A stretch of DNA of 32,299 nt from Treponema sp. (GCA_031281025.1 JAITFY010000119.1:1-32299); one strand, 5' to 3'. Positions 16,452 to 26,234 are shown, counted from the first letter of the stretch. A program made the numbers and translations. The notes: a model not told the origin generated them from the letters alone.

Positions 16452-17993
16452 ATGAGAATCAATAAATTACTTAAAATAATTTTTAGAAGAAGGGTCCTTG
16501 TCACCCTTACTATTCTTGCCCAAATTGCCTTGTTTTTTATCCTGATAATGGCAGGCAGATATGAAAGATATATTTATATAACTTTTACCGTACTAAGTGT
16601 TGTTGTATGTGTTTATTTAATAAATAAAACCGAAAAACCGGGTTATAAGCTTACATGGATTTTTTTGATATTATTATTCCCGCTTTTTGGCGGTATTCTT
16701 TATGTCATGCTTAACTTTTGGTCGAATCCAAAAAAAATCAGAAAAGCCCTTAATCGTAATATTAACGATACCCAAAAAGCATTTTATCTTCCCGGGAATA
16801 AACTTGATGAATTAATTAACAAGTATCCCGAGTTTAAAACCAATGCTCATTATTTACAGGAACATGCCGGTTTTCCTGTCTATGGCAACACCAGGCAGAT
16901 GTACTTCCCGTCTGGTGAATCTTTTTTTGACAAAGTGCTTGATGAACTTAAAAAAGCAAAAGAGTATATTTTTGTTGAATTCTTTATTTTAAAAAAAGGA
17001 CTCATGCTCGATTCCATATTAAAAATACTGGAGCATAAAGCTGCAGAGGGTCTTGATGTCAGAATCATGTATGATGATTTAGGCTGCTTTTTTACGCTGC
17101 CGACTGATTTTAAGAAGCAATTAAAGGAAAAAGGAATAAAATGTTTTGTTTTTAATCCATTCAGACCGATTGTATCATCACTGCAGAACAACCGCGATCA
17201 CCGTAAAATTATTTCGATAGACGGCAAAGTCGCTTTTACCGGCGGCTTGAATTTGGCTGATGAATATATAAACGCTGTTGAACGTTTTGGACACTGGAAG
17301 GATGCAGCAATTATGATCGAAGGAGACGGCGCCTGGTCTCTTACTTTAATTTTTTTGCAAATGTGGAATTTGGGTTTTAAAGAAAAAGATGATTATGCGG
17401 CTTTTTATCCAAAAAAGGACAGCATCATTGAAGAAGAACATGAATCCTGGGGATATGTTCAACCGTACGCCGACAGCCCCATAGATCGTGAAAATGTAGG
17501 AGAGCATGTATATATCCAAATAATGAATCACAGCAAAAATTACTTGTATATCAATACACCTTATTTAGTTGTAGATGATAACCTTTTATCCGCATTAACG
17601 CTTGCAGCCAAAAGCGGTGTTGACGTGCGTATAATTACACCTCACCGCTGGGACAAAAAAATATTGGCAATAACATCACGTTCATATTACCGCAGGTTAA
17701 TTAAAGCCGGAGTAAAAATTTACGAATATACATCTGGTTTTAATCACGGAAAAACTTTTGTTTCCGATGATAAAATCGCGACTGTTGGCACAACCAACCT
17801 TGATTTTCGCAGCCTGTATCTTCATTTTGAATGTGGTATAATCCTGTACGCAGGTCTTACCATCAAGGAAATCAAAGAAGATTTTATGCGCACTCTGGAA
17901 AAATCCAAAGAGATTACATTAAAAGATTGCTCGCGCAATGCCTTCCAAAGTGTTATCCAGGATGTATTGCGTATTTTTGCCCCGCTTATGTGA
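16452..17993 (+). CDS. cls: Cardiolipin synthase (phospholipase D type)
   Basis: This 513-residue membrane protein joins phosphatidylglycerol units into cardiolipin. Two or three N-terminal hydrophobic segments (about 14-32, 38-55 and 66-88) anchor it. The first catalytic HKD motif is HRKIISIDGKVAFTGG near residue 250 and the second is HGKTFVSDDKIATVG near residue 432. Each is followed by the usual Asn-containing stretch (GGLNLADEY, TTNLDFRS). Length and order fit bacterial Cls/ClsA. It ends only 2 bp before the convergent rtcB gene, so neither has its own downstream spacer. Confidence 0.95.
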   Translation: MRINKLLKIIFRRRVLVTLTILAQIALFFILIMAGRYERYIYITFTVLSVVVCVYLINKTEKPGYKLTWIFLILLFPLFGGILYVMLNFWSNPKKIRKALNRNINDTQKAFYLPGNKLDELINKYPEFKTNAHYLQEHAGFPVYGNTRQMYFPSGESFFDKVLDELKKAKEYIFVEFFILKKGLMLDSILKILEHKAAEGLDVRIMYDDLGCFFTLPTDFKKQLKEKGIKCFVFNPFRPIVSSLQNNRDHRKIISIDGKVAFTGGLNLADEYINAVERFGHWKDAAIMIEGDGAWSLTLIFLQMWNLGFKEKDDYAAFYPKKDSIIEEEHESWGYVQPYADSPIDRENVGEHVYIQIMNHSKNYLYINTPYLVVDDNLLSALTLAAKSGVDVRIITPHRWDKKILAITSRSYYRRLIKAGVKIYEYTSGFNHGKTFVSDDKIATVGTTNLDFRSLYLHFECGIILYAGLTIKEIKEDFMRTLEKSKEITLKDCSRNAFQSVIQDVLRIFAPLM

Positions 17994-17995
17994 AG

Positions 17996-19219
17996 TTATT
18001 CTGCTGCTTTATAATTATACACCGGTTTGATCACTTTTAGTAATTTTGCTGTTGGCCCTATATTCGTTATAATGTCGTCCATGTTTTTATACGCCATAGG
18101 GCTTTCATCCAAAGTTTTTTGATTTACCGATGTTGAATAAATTCCATCCATTGCTTTTTTGTATTCTTCCATATTTAATGTTGCAAACGCCTTGTTTCTG
18201 CTCATTAATCTGCCTGCACCATGCGGAGCCGAAAAATTCCAGTCTGGATTTCCCAGCCCTTCGCAAATTAAACTGCCATCCCTCATATTAATTGGAATAA
18301 TAAGTTTTTCGCCTAACTTGGCGGAAACTGCTCCTTTGCGCAGGATCATCAATTCGGTATCCATGTAGTTATGAATTGTCGAAAATTGTTCATGAATATT
18401 ATCTTGTGGAATTTTCATTTCCGATAAAATAATAGACATCATTGCTTTCCGGTTAATTAAAGCAAAATGCTGAGTGATTTTCATATCATTAAGATAATCA
18501 TCAAAAAGATAACCGTTTGCATAAGCCAGTTCTTTTGGAATATCAGTTATTACTTGTTTTCTTCTTTTATCTATCATGGGTTGAATTTCTTTGTCTTTTC
18601 CTTCGGCTTTTAGTTCATTTATATATTCACAAATATCAATTCTGCTTTTTTTGTTTAACTGATTCCATGCTTCATTCTGATAGTATTCGGCTATTTCCTT
18701 GCCCAAATGACGGCTGCCGGAATGTATCACAATGTAAAGGTTATATTCATCATCTATGTTAACCTCAACAAAATGATTTCCGCCTCCGAGTGTTCCTATG
18801 CTTTTTCTTGCCCGTAACATATTAAAGGAAGGACAACGCATATTTTCCAGCGTTACCTTTTCTATGTATTCATGTTCGTTGTCTCTTATATTCATCCCGC
18901 TGGGAATATTTATATTGATTACTTTATCAAGGAGTACAGGATCAAAGTCTTTTGCAGCTGGTAAATCTGCTTTAATGACAATAGTTTCTATTCCACAGCC
19001 AATGTCAACGCCAACCAAATTAGGAACGATTTTATCGCTTATAGTCATGGTTGTTCCAATGGTGCAGCCTGCTCCTGCATGAACATCCGGCATTAGGCGG
19101 ATTCTACTGTCTTTTACAAATTGTTGATCGCAGAGGTTTTCTATCTGGCTTCTGGATAATTCATCCAGTGAGTTAGTGAAAACTTTTGCTGTGTTATATT
19201 TTCCGGTAATTTCCAACAT
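17996..19219 (-). CDS. rtcB: RtcB-family RNA ligase
   Basis: This 407-residue RNA ligase joins 2',3'-cyclic-phosphate or 3'-phosphate ends to 5'-OH ends, using Mn2+ and GTP, in RNA repair. Family motifs in order: MPDVHAGAGCTIG (43-55), VGVDIGCGIE (69-78, metal-binding Asp and Cys), GGGNHFVEV, IHSGSRHLGKEIAEYY (metal His) and SAPHGAGRLMSR, whose His carries the guanylate. The start at 19219 is supported by GAGAG 7 nt upstream. It is a compact form, shorter than E. coli-type RtcB. It lies directly downstream of two tRNA genes on the same strand, and a fragment of one is repeated in its 5' leader. No archease or RtcR regulator gene is visible nearby. Confidence 0.95.
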   Translation of the reverse strand: MLEITGKYNTAKVFTNSLDELSRSQIENLCDQQFVKDSRIRLMPDVHAGAGCTIGTTMTISDKIVPNLVGVDIGCGIETIVIKADLPAAKDFDPVLLDKVININIPSGMNIRDNEHEYIEKVTLENMRCPSFNMLRARKSIGTLGGGNHFVEVNIDDEYNLYIVIHSGSRHLGKEIAEYYQNEAWNQLNKKSRIDICEYINELKAEGKDKEIQPMIDKRRKQVITDIPKELAYANGYLFDDYLNDMKITQHFALINRKAMMSIILSEMKIPQDNIHEQFSTIHNYMDTELMILRKGAVSAKLGEKLIIPINMRDGSLICEGLGNPDWNFSAPHGAGRLMSRNKAFATLNMEEYKKAMDGIYSTSVNQKTLDESPMAYKNMDDIITNIGPTAKLLKVIKPVYNYKAAE

Positions 19220-19263
19220 AGTTAACTCTCAAAAATCTCCTTTGTTTACTGCCATTTAATGAC

Positions 19264-19324
19264 TCAGCGGCCGACGGGAATCGCCTTCCAGTCGCAAACC
19301 TGCTTCAGCGGCCGACGGGAATCG
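19264..19324. repeat. 20-bp direct repeat of the tRNA-Gly 3' end
   Basis: Positions 19264-19283 and 19305-19324 are identical over 20 bp, starting TCAGCGGCCGAC and ending GGAATCG. The second copy is the 3' end of tRNA-Gly (T-loop, T-stem and acceptor strand plus the adjoining base). The first lies between the tRNA and rtcB. The repeat period is 41 bp. It may be a small tandem duplication or an attachment-site scar. Confidence 0.85.
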
Positions 19325-19377
19325 AACCCGCGTCACGAGCTTGGGAAGCTCGGGTAATGCCATTATACGACAGCCGC
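19307..19377 (-). tRNA. tRNA-Gly (CCC)
   Basis: A full cloverleaf forms. The acceptor GCGGCTG pairs with CGGCCGC (one G-U). The anticodon arm is CGAGC-TTCCCAA-GCTCG, giving anticodon CCC for GGG codons. The T-arm is GCGGG-TTCGATT-CCCGT, and the discriminator is U, as usual for bacterial tRNA-Gly. CCA is not encoded. The sequence closely follows E. coli tRNA-Gly(CCC). Confidence 0.95.
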
Positions 19378-19388
19378 AGTTTTTCCCA

Positions 19389-19461
19389 TGATCCAGGGCT
19401 GAATCGAACAGCCGACCTGCCGCTTAGGAGGCGGCCGCTCTATCCACTGAGCTACTGGACC
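19389..19461 (-). tRNA. tRNA-Arg (CCT)
   Basis: A full cloverleaf forms. The acceptor GGTCCAG pairs with CTGGATC. The D-arm is GCTC...GAGC. The anticodon arm is GCCGC-CTCCTAA-GCGGC, giving anticodon CCT for AGG. The T-arm is GGCTG-TTCGATT-CAGCC, and the discriminator is A. CCA is not encoded. It lies 11 bp upstream of tRNA-Gly on the same strand, probably in one transcript. Confidence 0.95.
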
Positions 19462-19557
19462 TGTATTCAGAGTATCATCAGTATATCAGATTGTCAATGC
19501 TGATAGAAATTGCCGGCTCCTCATTAACACAAAGTCTTTTAGCTGGGGGTTTACCAT

Positions 19558-20154
19558 TTATGCGTTTTTAATTGCCGCCATATTCGTGTTGATGTCATGC
19601 TCGCAGCTGCGCATTGCAAGGATTGTTTTTTCGATCAGGAGATCCAATTCCCAGCCCAATAGCGCTGCGCCGTCTTCAATTGTTTTTCGTGAGCAGCCGG
19701 CGGCAAAGGCAGGGGTTTTGAATTTCTTTTTAACGGATTTTACTTCCAAATCCATTACACTTTTGGATGGTCTGATAATGGCAACTGCCCAGATAAGGCC
19801 GGTCAACTCATCAGAAGCAAAGAGGATTTTTTCCATGAGATGTTCGGGTTTGATTTCTACAGTAGTCAGGCCGTAACCATGACAACACACAGCACGGATC
19901 AATTCTTCGCTGACGCCGGCTGGACGCAGCAATTCTGGGGCTTTAATGCAATGCTGGCTGGGAAATTGCTCAAAATCAATGTCGTGCAGCAAACCTACGA
20001 TAGCCCAAAACTCTTCCTCGTTATTAAAACCCTGATCTTTTGCAAACCAGCTCATCACCCCTTCCAACGTTAAAGCATGCTGTAGATGAAAAGGGTCCTT
20101 GTTGTATTGTGTGAAAAGCTGCCAAGCTTGTTGACGATCAATTCCGGTAGTCAT
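19558..20154 (-). CDS. HD-domain protein (putative metal-dependent phosphohydrolase)
   Basis: This is a compact HD-superfamily protein of about 198 residues. HLQHALTLE supplies the first His, LLHDIDFEQFP the HD pair, and CCHGYG and SDELTGLIWAVAI the later metal-site and helix segments. The stretch from SDELTG through DLEVKSVKKKFKTPAFAAG is typical of a common bacterial HD family of roughly 185 residues. Members hydrolyse phosphate esters, often nucleotides; the substrate is unknown. I begin at the ATG at 20154, where family similarity begins. ATG 20169 and TTG 20211 are in frame too, and none has a good ribosome site. It is downstream of the rhodanese gene on the same strand, 60 bp apart, probably in one operon. 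Confidence 0.82.
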   Translation of the reverse strand: MTTGIDRQQAWQLFTQYNKDPFHLQHALTLEGVMSWFAKDQGFNNEEEFWAIVGLLHDIDFEQFPSQHCIKAPELLRPAGVSEELIRAVCCHGYGLTTVEIKPEHLMEKILFASDELTGLIWAVAIIRPSKSVMDLEVKSVKKKFKTPAFAAGCSRKTIEDGAALLGWELDLLIEKTILAMRSCEHDINTNMAAIKNA

Positions 20155-20214
20155 GTTATTACTGTACATTAAATGCTGTGCAGGGGCAAGGTATTTAACC
20201 CGCTTACGCAACGC

Positions 20215-20604
20215 TCAGTATGGCCAATCTGTAATCCCGCCAATATCAAAAACTTGTGTATATCCTTTATTCACCAGGATATTTGCCGCATTTGCAGACC
20301 TTCTTCCTGCCTGGCAATAAACAAATATTAAAGCATTTTTATCGGGCAGTTCGGCTTCCGCTCTGATTCCAAGCTCGTTAACCGGAATTAAAACAGCTCC
20401 GTTAATATGTCTTGCCATAAATTCTTCGTAGGTTCGAACATCTAGCAGAATAAAGTTGGTCTCGTTCTGCATCATTTGATATGCAGTTTCTGCTGTGATT
20501 TTTTGATAGACAGCTGTATTTGTTGAATTGCTGGAACATGCACATAATAAACAAATAATCGATAATATCGTTAGGATGTTATCTGTGTATTTTAATCTTG
20601 TCAT
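20215..20604 (-). CDS. Rhodanese-domain lipoprotein
   Basis: This 129-residue secreted protein has a hydrophobic signal segment (residues 9-22) ending in a lipobox-like LLCAC, so C23 is the likely lipidated cysteine. A single rhodanese domain follows (about 33-129): LLDVRTYEEF, GAVLIPVNEL and the active-site loop VYCQAGRRSA with C97. Single-domain rhodaneses carry sulfur as a persulfide. An exported lipid-anchored one probably works in the periplasm, for example with cyanide, thiosulfate or polysulfide. The partner is unknown. It is divergent from the antiporter gene with 43 bp between starts, and their predicted promoter elements overlap. Confidence 0.92.
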   Translation of the reverse strand: MTRLKYTDNILTILSIICLLCACSSNSTNTAVYQKITAETAYQMMQNETNFILLDVRTYEEFMARHINGAVLIPVNELGIRAEAELPDKNALIFVYCQAGRRSANAANILVNKGYTQVFDIGGITDWPY

Positions 20605-20610
20605 AATGTT

Positions 20611-20616
20611 ATATTA
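20611..20616 (-). promoter_or_regulatory. -10 element of the rhodanese gene
   Basis: On the minus strand TAATAT ends 6 nt before the ATG at 20604. Its last three positions (20614-20616) overlap the -35 of the divergent antiporter promoter, so the two polymerases should compete. No Shine-Dalgarno sequence and no clear -35 are seen. Confidence 0.4.
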
Positions 20617-20642
20617 CCAAATAATAACATACATGGTATAAT
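20614..20642 (+). promoter_or_regulatory. Promoter of the antiporter-EIIA gene
   Basis: TTACCA (20614-20619), a 17-nt spacer and a perfect TATAAT (20637-20642) lie 5 nt before the ATG at 20648. There is no Shine-Dalgarno sequence. The predicted start site falls at or just inside the initiation codon. Confidence 0.55.
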
Positions 20643-20647
20643 TAGTC

Positions 20648-22738
20648 ATGCATATTACAGAGCAAGTCGCCGTACTGGTTCTTCAGATTGGGATTGTTTT
20701 ATTTGCAGTGCGCCTGTTTGGACAGTTGGCAAAAAAGATGGGAATTCCTTCTGTATTGGGCGAATTAACAGCAGGTATTCTCATTGGCCCATTCGCATTG
20801 GGCGGTATCGCTTTGCCGTTTTTCCCCGATGGCATTTTCCCTCTGCCTGCGGGCTTCCCCGAAACTTACACACTTGCGGTAAGCATTGAGTTGTACGCCT
20901 TCGCTACCGTTGCATCAGTCGTTTTATTATATATGTCCGGTTTGGAAACCGATTTAAGTATGTTCCTGCGATATTCAATCAAGGGCGGCGTTATAGGAAT
21001 CTGCGGAGTTTTATTAACTTTTACTGCCGGAACGCTTGTCAGCGCAATTCTGCTAAATGCCAGTTTTTTTGATCCTTTCTGCATGTTTTTGGGTGTGGTT
21101 TGTACTACTGGATCAGTTGCCATAAGCGCCAGAACTCTCTCGGAAAAGAAAAAAATGGATTCGCCGGAAGGTGTTACGATTTTATCTGCAGGAATTATCG
21201 AAGATGTCCTTTGGATCATTCTTCTGGCAGTTGTGCTTGGAGTTATTTCCAATATACAGGAACAAACAACAGATGCAGTTTCTGCTCAGGCAATTTTATT
21301 GTTGGCAGGAAAAATATTTGGTCTTTGGCTGGGTGTTACCGCTCTTTTATTGATCTGTTCAAAATTGATTGCTTCCTTTTTAAAGTTTTTTAAAAATACT
21401 CTGGATTTTTCGGTACTTGCTCTTGGGCTGGCTCTAATACTTGCAGGTCTTCTGGAGAAACAGGGGCTTGCCCTGATCATCGGCGCGTATATCGCGGGGC
21501 TTTCGATTTCCAAAACAGATGTTGCGCCGGTGATACAGGAACGTATTCGCGGCTTATACGAATTTTTTGTACCGATGTTTTTTGCCATAATGGGCATGAT
21601 GGTAAATATCAGAGAAATAATAATTCCAGAGGTTTTAATTTTTGGCGCTTTGTACACATTGGCTGTGATTCTTGCTAAAGTTATTGGCGCTGGTACTCCG
21701 GCTTTACTTTTGGGATTCAACAAAAGAGGAGCGCTGCGTATTGGGATGGGCATGAATCCCCGCGGAGAAGGAGCGTTAATTACCTGCGGTATGGGGCTTG
21801 CAATCGGCGTTCTTGATAACCGGCTTTTTTCTGCAGCGGTTTTTATGGTATTTCTTACAATTGTTATTTGTCCTCCGTTATTGGCTCTTGCTTTAAAAAT
21901 TCCCGGACGCGGTACAAGGAAACCTGTTAAACACAACGACAGTGTTCACGAAGAATGGAAATTTGAATCCAAAGAAATTGCCGATCTTGTCATAGACAAT
22001 CTTTTAAATGAACTTCGCAACGAAGGATTTTTTATTCAAACAATGAACATTAACGAAGGGCTTTCTCAGGCACGAAAAAATGATATCGCCCTTTTTATTA
22101 CTGAAAAAAACAGAACAATATCGATAGCAACTTCAAAAACCGATATGCCATTTGTAAGAAATGAGATTTACGAGGTTATTCTTGAGCTTTCGCATAACAT
22201 CGAAAAATTAAAAACGTCTATGGATCCGGTAAAAATGAAAAAAAATCTTTTGGATACCGGTGCCCGCACCACAAAAGATATTTTTGCGCTTATTAATCCA
22301 GAATGTATTAAAATGGAATTAAAAAGTGAAACAAAAGAAGAGATAATTACCGAAATGGTAGACGTGCTTGCCGCCGCAGATAAATTAAAAGATAGAAATC
22401 TTGTACTAAAAGATGTATTTGAACGTGAAAGAACAATGTGTACTGGCATGGAACATGGCATTGCGATTCCTCATGCAAAGACTGATGGAATAACCGAAAC
22501 CACTGTAGCAATAGGGATTAAAAAAGAAGGCGTTAACTTTGATTCCCTGGACGGCGAGCTTTCGCGTATTTTTATACTGATAATTTCTCCCAAAAAAGCC
22601 TGCAATCTTTATATCGAGTTCCTTGCAGCAGTAGGCGCTATCTTTGGTGATGAAGCTCTTAGGGAAGCGATAATCGAAGCTGTTACGCCACATGAAGCAA
22701 TAGAGCTGATTAAAAGGCATAAGGGTAAAACCAGCTAA
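20648..22738 (+). CDS. CPA2-type cation/proton antiporter fused to a PTS EIIA domain
   Basis: This 696-residue protein has a membrane part (about 1-420) belonging to the Na+/H+ exchanger family (KefB/CPA2-like), with about 12 helices: GIPSVLGELTAGILIGP, the SGLETDLSMFLR segment, TTGSVAISARTLSEKK and MNPRGEGALITC. A linker domain (about 430-540) leads to a C-terminal EIIA domain of the nitrogen/fructose type (about 550-690). Its phosphorylatable His is H609 in GIAIPHAK. In PTS proteins this His accepts phosphate from HPr. Here it could tie ion or pH homeostasis to phosphotransfer state. No TrkA-N domain is present. The downstream neighbour clpB is convergent with a 5-bp gap. Confidence 0.9.
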   Translation: MHITEQVAVLVLQIGIVLFAVRLFGQLAKKMGIPSVLGELTAGILIGPFALGGIALPFFPDGIFPLPAGFPETYTLAVSIELYAFATVASVVLLYMSGLETDLSMFLRYSIKGGVIGICGVLLTFTAGTLVSAILLNASFFDPFCMFLGVVCTTGSVAISARTLSEKKKMDSPEGVTILSAGIIEDVLWIILLAVVLGVISNIQEQTTDAVSAQAILLLAGKIFGLWLGVTALLLICSKLIASFLKFFKNTLDFSVLALGLALILAGLLEKQGLALIIGAYIAGLSISKTDVAPVIQERIRGLYEFFVPMFFAIMGMMVNIREIIIPEVLIFGALYTLAVILAKVIGAGTPALLLGFNKRGALRIGMGMNPRGEGALITCGMGLAIGVLDNRLFSAAVFMVFLTIVICPPLLALALKIPGRGTRKPVKHNDSVHEEWKFESKEIADLVIDNLLNELRNEGFFIQTMNINEGLSQARKNDIALFITEKNRTISIATSKTDMPFVRNEIYEVILELSHNIEKLKTSMDPVKMKKNLLDTGARTTKDIFALINPECIKMELKSETKEEIITEMVDVLAAADKLKDRNLVLKDVFERERTMCTGMEHGIAIPHAKTDGITETTVAIGIKKEGVNFDSLDGELSRIFILIISPKKACNLYIEFLAAVGAIFGDEALREAIIEAVTPHEAIELIKRHKGKTS

Positions 22739-22743
22739 TATGT

Positions 22744-25341
22744 TTATAGCGTTTTTAAACTGATAGTTTGTCCATCCTGGGAGGTATCCGCGGTTACTGT
22801 GTCTCCTTCCAGAATAATACCTGCAATTATTTGTTTTGCCAATGGGTTTTCCAGGTCGTTCTGTATCGTACGTTTTAGAGGACGTGCTCCAAACAGCGGG
22901 TCGTAACCGCGCTCGGAAATCAGTTTTTTTGCCGCATCTGTTAGCGTTAGAGTGATCTTGCGTTCTGCCAGCCGTTTCATTAATCGCTCCAGCTGAATTT
23001 CTACGATTTTTCCAATTTCACCCTTTCCAAGCCGGTTGAAAATAACGGTTTCATCAATGCGATTGAGAAACTCCGGCCTAAAACTCTGTTTGAGTAATTC
23101 CATCAGCGAATTACGTATTGTTTCGGGGTTTTTTGCTTCCAGAATCAGATCGGAACCAAGATTACTTGTCATTATGATGATAACATTTTTAAAATCGACA
23201 ACCCGCCCTTGTCCGTCTGTCAAGCGGCCGTCATCGAGTATCTGTAAAAATACGTTAAACACTTCTGTGTGAGCTTTTTCGATTTCGTCAAAAAGGATAA
23301 CGCTGTATGGACGCCTCCTTACTGCTTCGGTAAGCTGGCCGCCCTGTTCGTAACCAACATAACCAGGCGGTGCGCCAATCAAGCGGCTTACTGAATGTTT
23401 TTCTCCGTATTCGCTCATGTCGATTCTAGTTAGAGCTTTTTCGTCGTTAAAAAGAAAGTCCGCCAGCGTTTTTGCAAGTTCGGTTTTTCCCACACCAGTC
23501 GGCCCCAGAAACAGGAACGACCCAAGCGGGCGCGCTGCATCGGAGAGCCCTGCCTTGTTGCGTCTGATTGCATCGGCGACAGCGGCAAGCGCTTCATCCT
23601 GACCAACAACCCGCTTTTCAAGTACGTTCTCAAGATCAAGATATTTCTGCAATTCACCGGAGAGCATCTTGGATACAGGAATCCCGGTCCATGCAGCCAC
23701 TACTGCGGCGATGTCTTCTTCCCTTACTTCTTCGCGTAACAACGCGGAAGTTTCTCCTGCGGCATTTTCCCGTTTGCTCTCCATTTGTTCTGTGAGCATG
23801 GTTAGTTGACTTTGCGCTTCGGGAATTTTTCCGTGTTTTACCTCCGCCGCTTTTGAAAGATCGCCTTCTCTCACATAATGGGTTTCTTCTATTTTAAGTT
23901 CTTCGATAAGCTGCTTTACTTCACGTATCTTTTGAATATCCAGTTTTTCGCTTTCCCAACGGGCTTTCATCGCATCACGTTCTTCTGTGAGGTCGGCAAT
24001 TTCCCTTTCCAGTTTTGCAAGGCGTTCTTTGGAAGCAGAATCTTCTTCGCGGGAAAGAGCCTGCTTTTCTATCGATAATTGCAGTAATTTCCGCTCTAGT
24101 TTGTCCAATTCTGTAGGCCGGCTGTCCAGCTCCATTTTTAAACGGCTGGCAGCTTCATCAACAAGGTCAATCGCTTTGTCCGGCAAAAACCGGCTTGTAA
24201 TGTACCTGTCAGATAAACTTGCAGCAGCGACCAGCGCCTCATCTTTGATCCTGACTCCGTGATGTACTTCATAACGTTCTTTTAATCCGCGTAAAATTGC
24301 AATCGTATCATGTACGGACGGCTCTGCTGTGTAAACCTGCTGAAAGCGTCTTTCCAGCGCTGCGTCTTTCTCTATGTGTTTACGATATTCGTCTAACGTT
24401 GTCGCACCGATACAGCGCAGTTCTCCGCGAGCCAACGCCGGCTTGAGCAGGTTGGACGCATCAGTTGCCCCTTCGGCAGCGCCCGCTCCAACAAGCGTGT
24501 GAAGCTCGTCAATAAAAAGGATGATCTTTCCATCTTCGGCCTGCACATCATGGATCACTGCCTTTAAACGTTCTTCAAATTCACCGCGAAACTTCGATCC
24601 GGCAACCAATGATCCCAAGTCCAATACAAGAAGCTTTTTACCTTTGAGTCCTTCGGGTACGTCACCCGCAACAATTCGCCGGGCAAGCCCTTCGACAATT
24701 GCAGTCTTGCCAACACCGGGCTCACCAATCAATACCGGGTTGTTTTTCGTGCGTCGTGATAACACTTGCATACACCTGCGGATTTCTTCGTCGCGTCCAA
24801 TAACAGGGTCAAGCTTTTCTTGCCGTGCCAACGCAGTCAAGTCGCGGCAAAAGCGTTCCAATACCTGGTATTTTTCCTCGGGGTTTTGATCGGTAACACG
24901 TGTTTTTCCCCGAATTTGTTTTAACGCATCAAGAATGGCTTTTTTATTAACGCCCGCTTTTTTTAATAGATCGGCAGTCTTGCCGTCACATATTGTCATC
25001 GCGATCAAAATGTGCTCAGTAGAAACATACGAATCTTTTAACGCGGAAGCTTCAAGCTCGGCTTTTGCCAAAACTTTGGATAATGCCGACGATATAAAAA
25101 CCTGCGCTGCCGCTCCAAATATTTTCGGCGTCTCCTTAACCAATGTCTCAGTGTCAGCATCAAGTTTTCTGACGTCTCCCCCAATCCGCTCAATGATTGG
25201 CGCAGCGATACCGTTTTCCTGCCGCAGCAAAGCCAATAACATGTGCTCGCTTTCGATTTGGGAATGGTCGTTTTTTTGTGCGATGCTTGTGGCTTCGCCC
25301 ACTGCCTCTTGCGCTTTTATGGTTAGCTTGTCGTAATTCAT
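22744..25341 (-). CDS. clpB: ClpB protein disaggregase
   Basis: This 865-residue AAA+ chaperone pulls apart protein aggregates with DnaK. Layout: Clp N-domain (1-150); first AAA with Walker A GEPGVGKT at about 206-213 and DEx box [13 protein letters not shown]; a coiled-coil middle domain (about 390-530, Glu/Lys/Arg rich) typical of ClpB and not ClpA; second AAA with GPTGVGKT near 610, [10 protein letters not shown] and the [10 protein letters not shown] sensor-2 region. The frame continues 23 codons upstream, but [14 protein letters not shown] is the classic ClpB start, with AGGAAA upstream. The ATG overlaps the stop of the lipoprotein gene by 4 bp (ATGA), so it belongs to the carD-ispD-lipoprotein-clpB operon. 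Confidence 0.97.
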   Translation of the reverse strand: MNYDKLTIKAQEAVGEATSIAQKNDHSQIESEHMLLALLRQENGIAAPIIERIGGDVRKLDADTETLVKETPKIFGAAAQVFISSALSKVLAKAELEASALKDSYVSTEHILIAMTICDGKTADLLKKAGVNKKAILDALKQIRGKTRVTDQNPEEKYQVLERFCRDLTALARQEKLDPVIGRDEEIRRCMQVLSRRTKNNPVLIGEPGVGKTAIVEGLARRIVAGDVPEGLKGKKLLVLDLGSLVAGSKFRGEFEERLKAVIHDVQAEDGKIILFIDELHTLVGAGAAEGATDASNLLKPALARGELRCIGATTLDEYRKHIEKDAALERRFQQVYTAEPSVHDTIAILRGLKERYEVHHGVRIKDEALVAAASLSDRYITSRFLPDKAIDLVDEAASRLKMELDSRPTELDKLERKLLQLSIEKQALSREEDSASKERLAKLEREIADLTEERDAMKARWESEKLDIQKIREVKQLIEELKIEETHYVREGDLSKAAEVKHGKIPEAQSQLTMLTEQMESKRENAAGETSALLREEVREEDIAAVVAAWTGIPVSKMLSGELQKYLDLENVLEKRVVGQDEALAAVADAIRRNKAGLSDAARPLGSFLFLGPTGVGKTELAKTLADFLFNDEKALTRIDMSEYGEKHSVSRLIGAPPGYVGYEQGGQLTEAVRRRPYSVILFDEIEKAHTEVFNVFLQILDDGRLTDGQGRVVDFKNVIIIMTSNLGSDLILEAKNPETIRNSLMELLKQSFRPEFLNRIDETVIFNRLGKGEIGKIVEIQLERLMKRLAERKITLTLTDAAKKLISERGYDPLFGARPLKRTIQNDLENPLAKQIIAGIILEGDTVTADTSQDGQTISLKTL

Positions 25342-26234
25342 TCTGGTTTCCTGAGTAAAAGTAATACAAATCCGGCTGCGCCGATGCTGTAATCGGCTTG
25401 TTCTTCCCACGCGGCAAATAGACTGCCGGCAACATGGCCTATCTCTGTGTAGACAAAATTTTCGGGCAGGGCGGGTAAGTTGGGGTGGGAAATTTCTGTC
25501 CTTTGCACAGTAGAATTAAAAAAAACATCGGTAGAGATTTCTTCTCCTGTTTGTGTTAAACTGGCTGTGCGAAAAGTTCGTACTGCCTGAGAATTGCCTG
25601 TTCTTCTTGCTGCTCTGTAATAAATCAAACCGTCATTTCCAAAACGAAGAGTGTCGATATCCCATCCATCTTCATGAGAGAATTGCTGAAATGCAGGGAG
25701 CCGTACCGGAAAAGGATTGTTGGAATTAATGTTGAATGACCATGTTTTATATTGGGCAGGCGGATCAGTTGTATCAAGAAAACGTCTATCCAGGTAAAGA
25801 AGAGCGATTGGGTTTTCGCCGTAAAAAACAAAACCGCCTAAAGTATACTGCCTAAAAAAATCTCCTGCCGGAAAACGAAACATAATAAGAGCAGAATGTT
25901 GTTCATCCATATCCGGTATTTCGTTAGGCATTATTTTTAAAAAACCGTCACGGTTTATTGCCATTACAAGACTGTCTTCTCTTTCATGTAAAAAACGAAT
26001 ATGTAAAGCATAGGGCCATGGAGCAAGTGCCGTATGTAAAACCGCATCTTCGATTGATTCGATGTGGACAGGCCCGTCCAACGAAAGCATAAACCAAAGA
26101 GGATGCTCCCCAGTCTGCAAAATCGCCGCTGGCCGCGCTCCCGGCCACATTTCTACCACTGGAGTTTCGACATTTGAAGTACGGGAACAAGCTAAAAATA
26201 AATTAAGGATTATTAACGTGATTAAAATCTTCAT
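25338..26234 (-). CDS. Predicted lipoprotein, function unknown
   Basis: I do not recognise this 298-residue protein beyond its export signal. Residues 1-15 are hydrophobic and end in LFLAC, a good lipobox with C16 as the likely lipid anchor. The mature part is rich in aromatic residues, Pro and short beta-type stretches ([32 protein letters not shown]). This suggests a beta-sandwich or beta-propeller-like fold, but I cannot assign a family. It overlaps ispD by 4 bp (ATGA) and clpB by 4 bp (ATGA), so it is translated as part of that operon. Similar lipoproteins next to ispD may be a treponemal trait (inferred). Confidence 0.8.
   Translation of the reverse strand: MKILITLIILNLFLACSRTSNVETPVVEMWPGARPAAILQTGEHPLWFMLSLDGPVHIESIEDAVLHTALAPWPYALHIRFLHEREDSLVMAINRDGFLKIMPNEIPDMDEQHSALIMFRFPAGDFFRQYTLGGFVFYGENPIALLYLDRRFLDTTDPPAQYKTWSFNINSNNPFPVRLPAFQQFSHEDGWDIDTLRFGNDGLIYYRAARRTGNSQAVRTFRTASLTQTGEEISTDVFFNSTVQRTEISHPNLPALPENFVYTEIGHVAGSLFAAWEEQADYSIGAAGFVLLLLRKPE

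Noticed and set aside
24935-25336. Antisense frames within clpB
   Set aside because: They are Ser/Ala-rich shadows of a strongly conserved AAA+ coding sequence.
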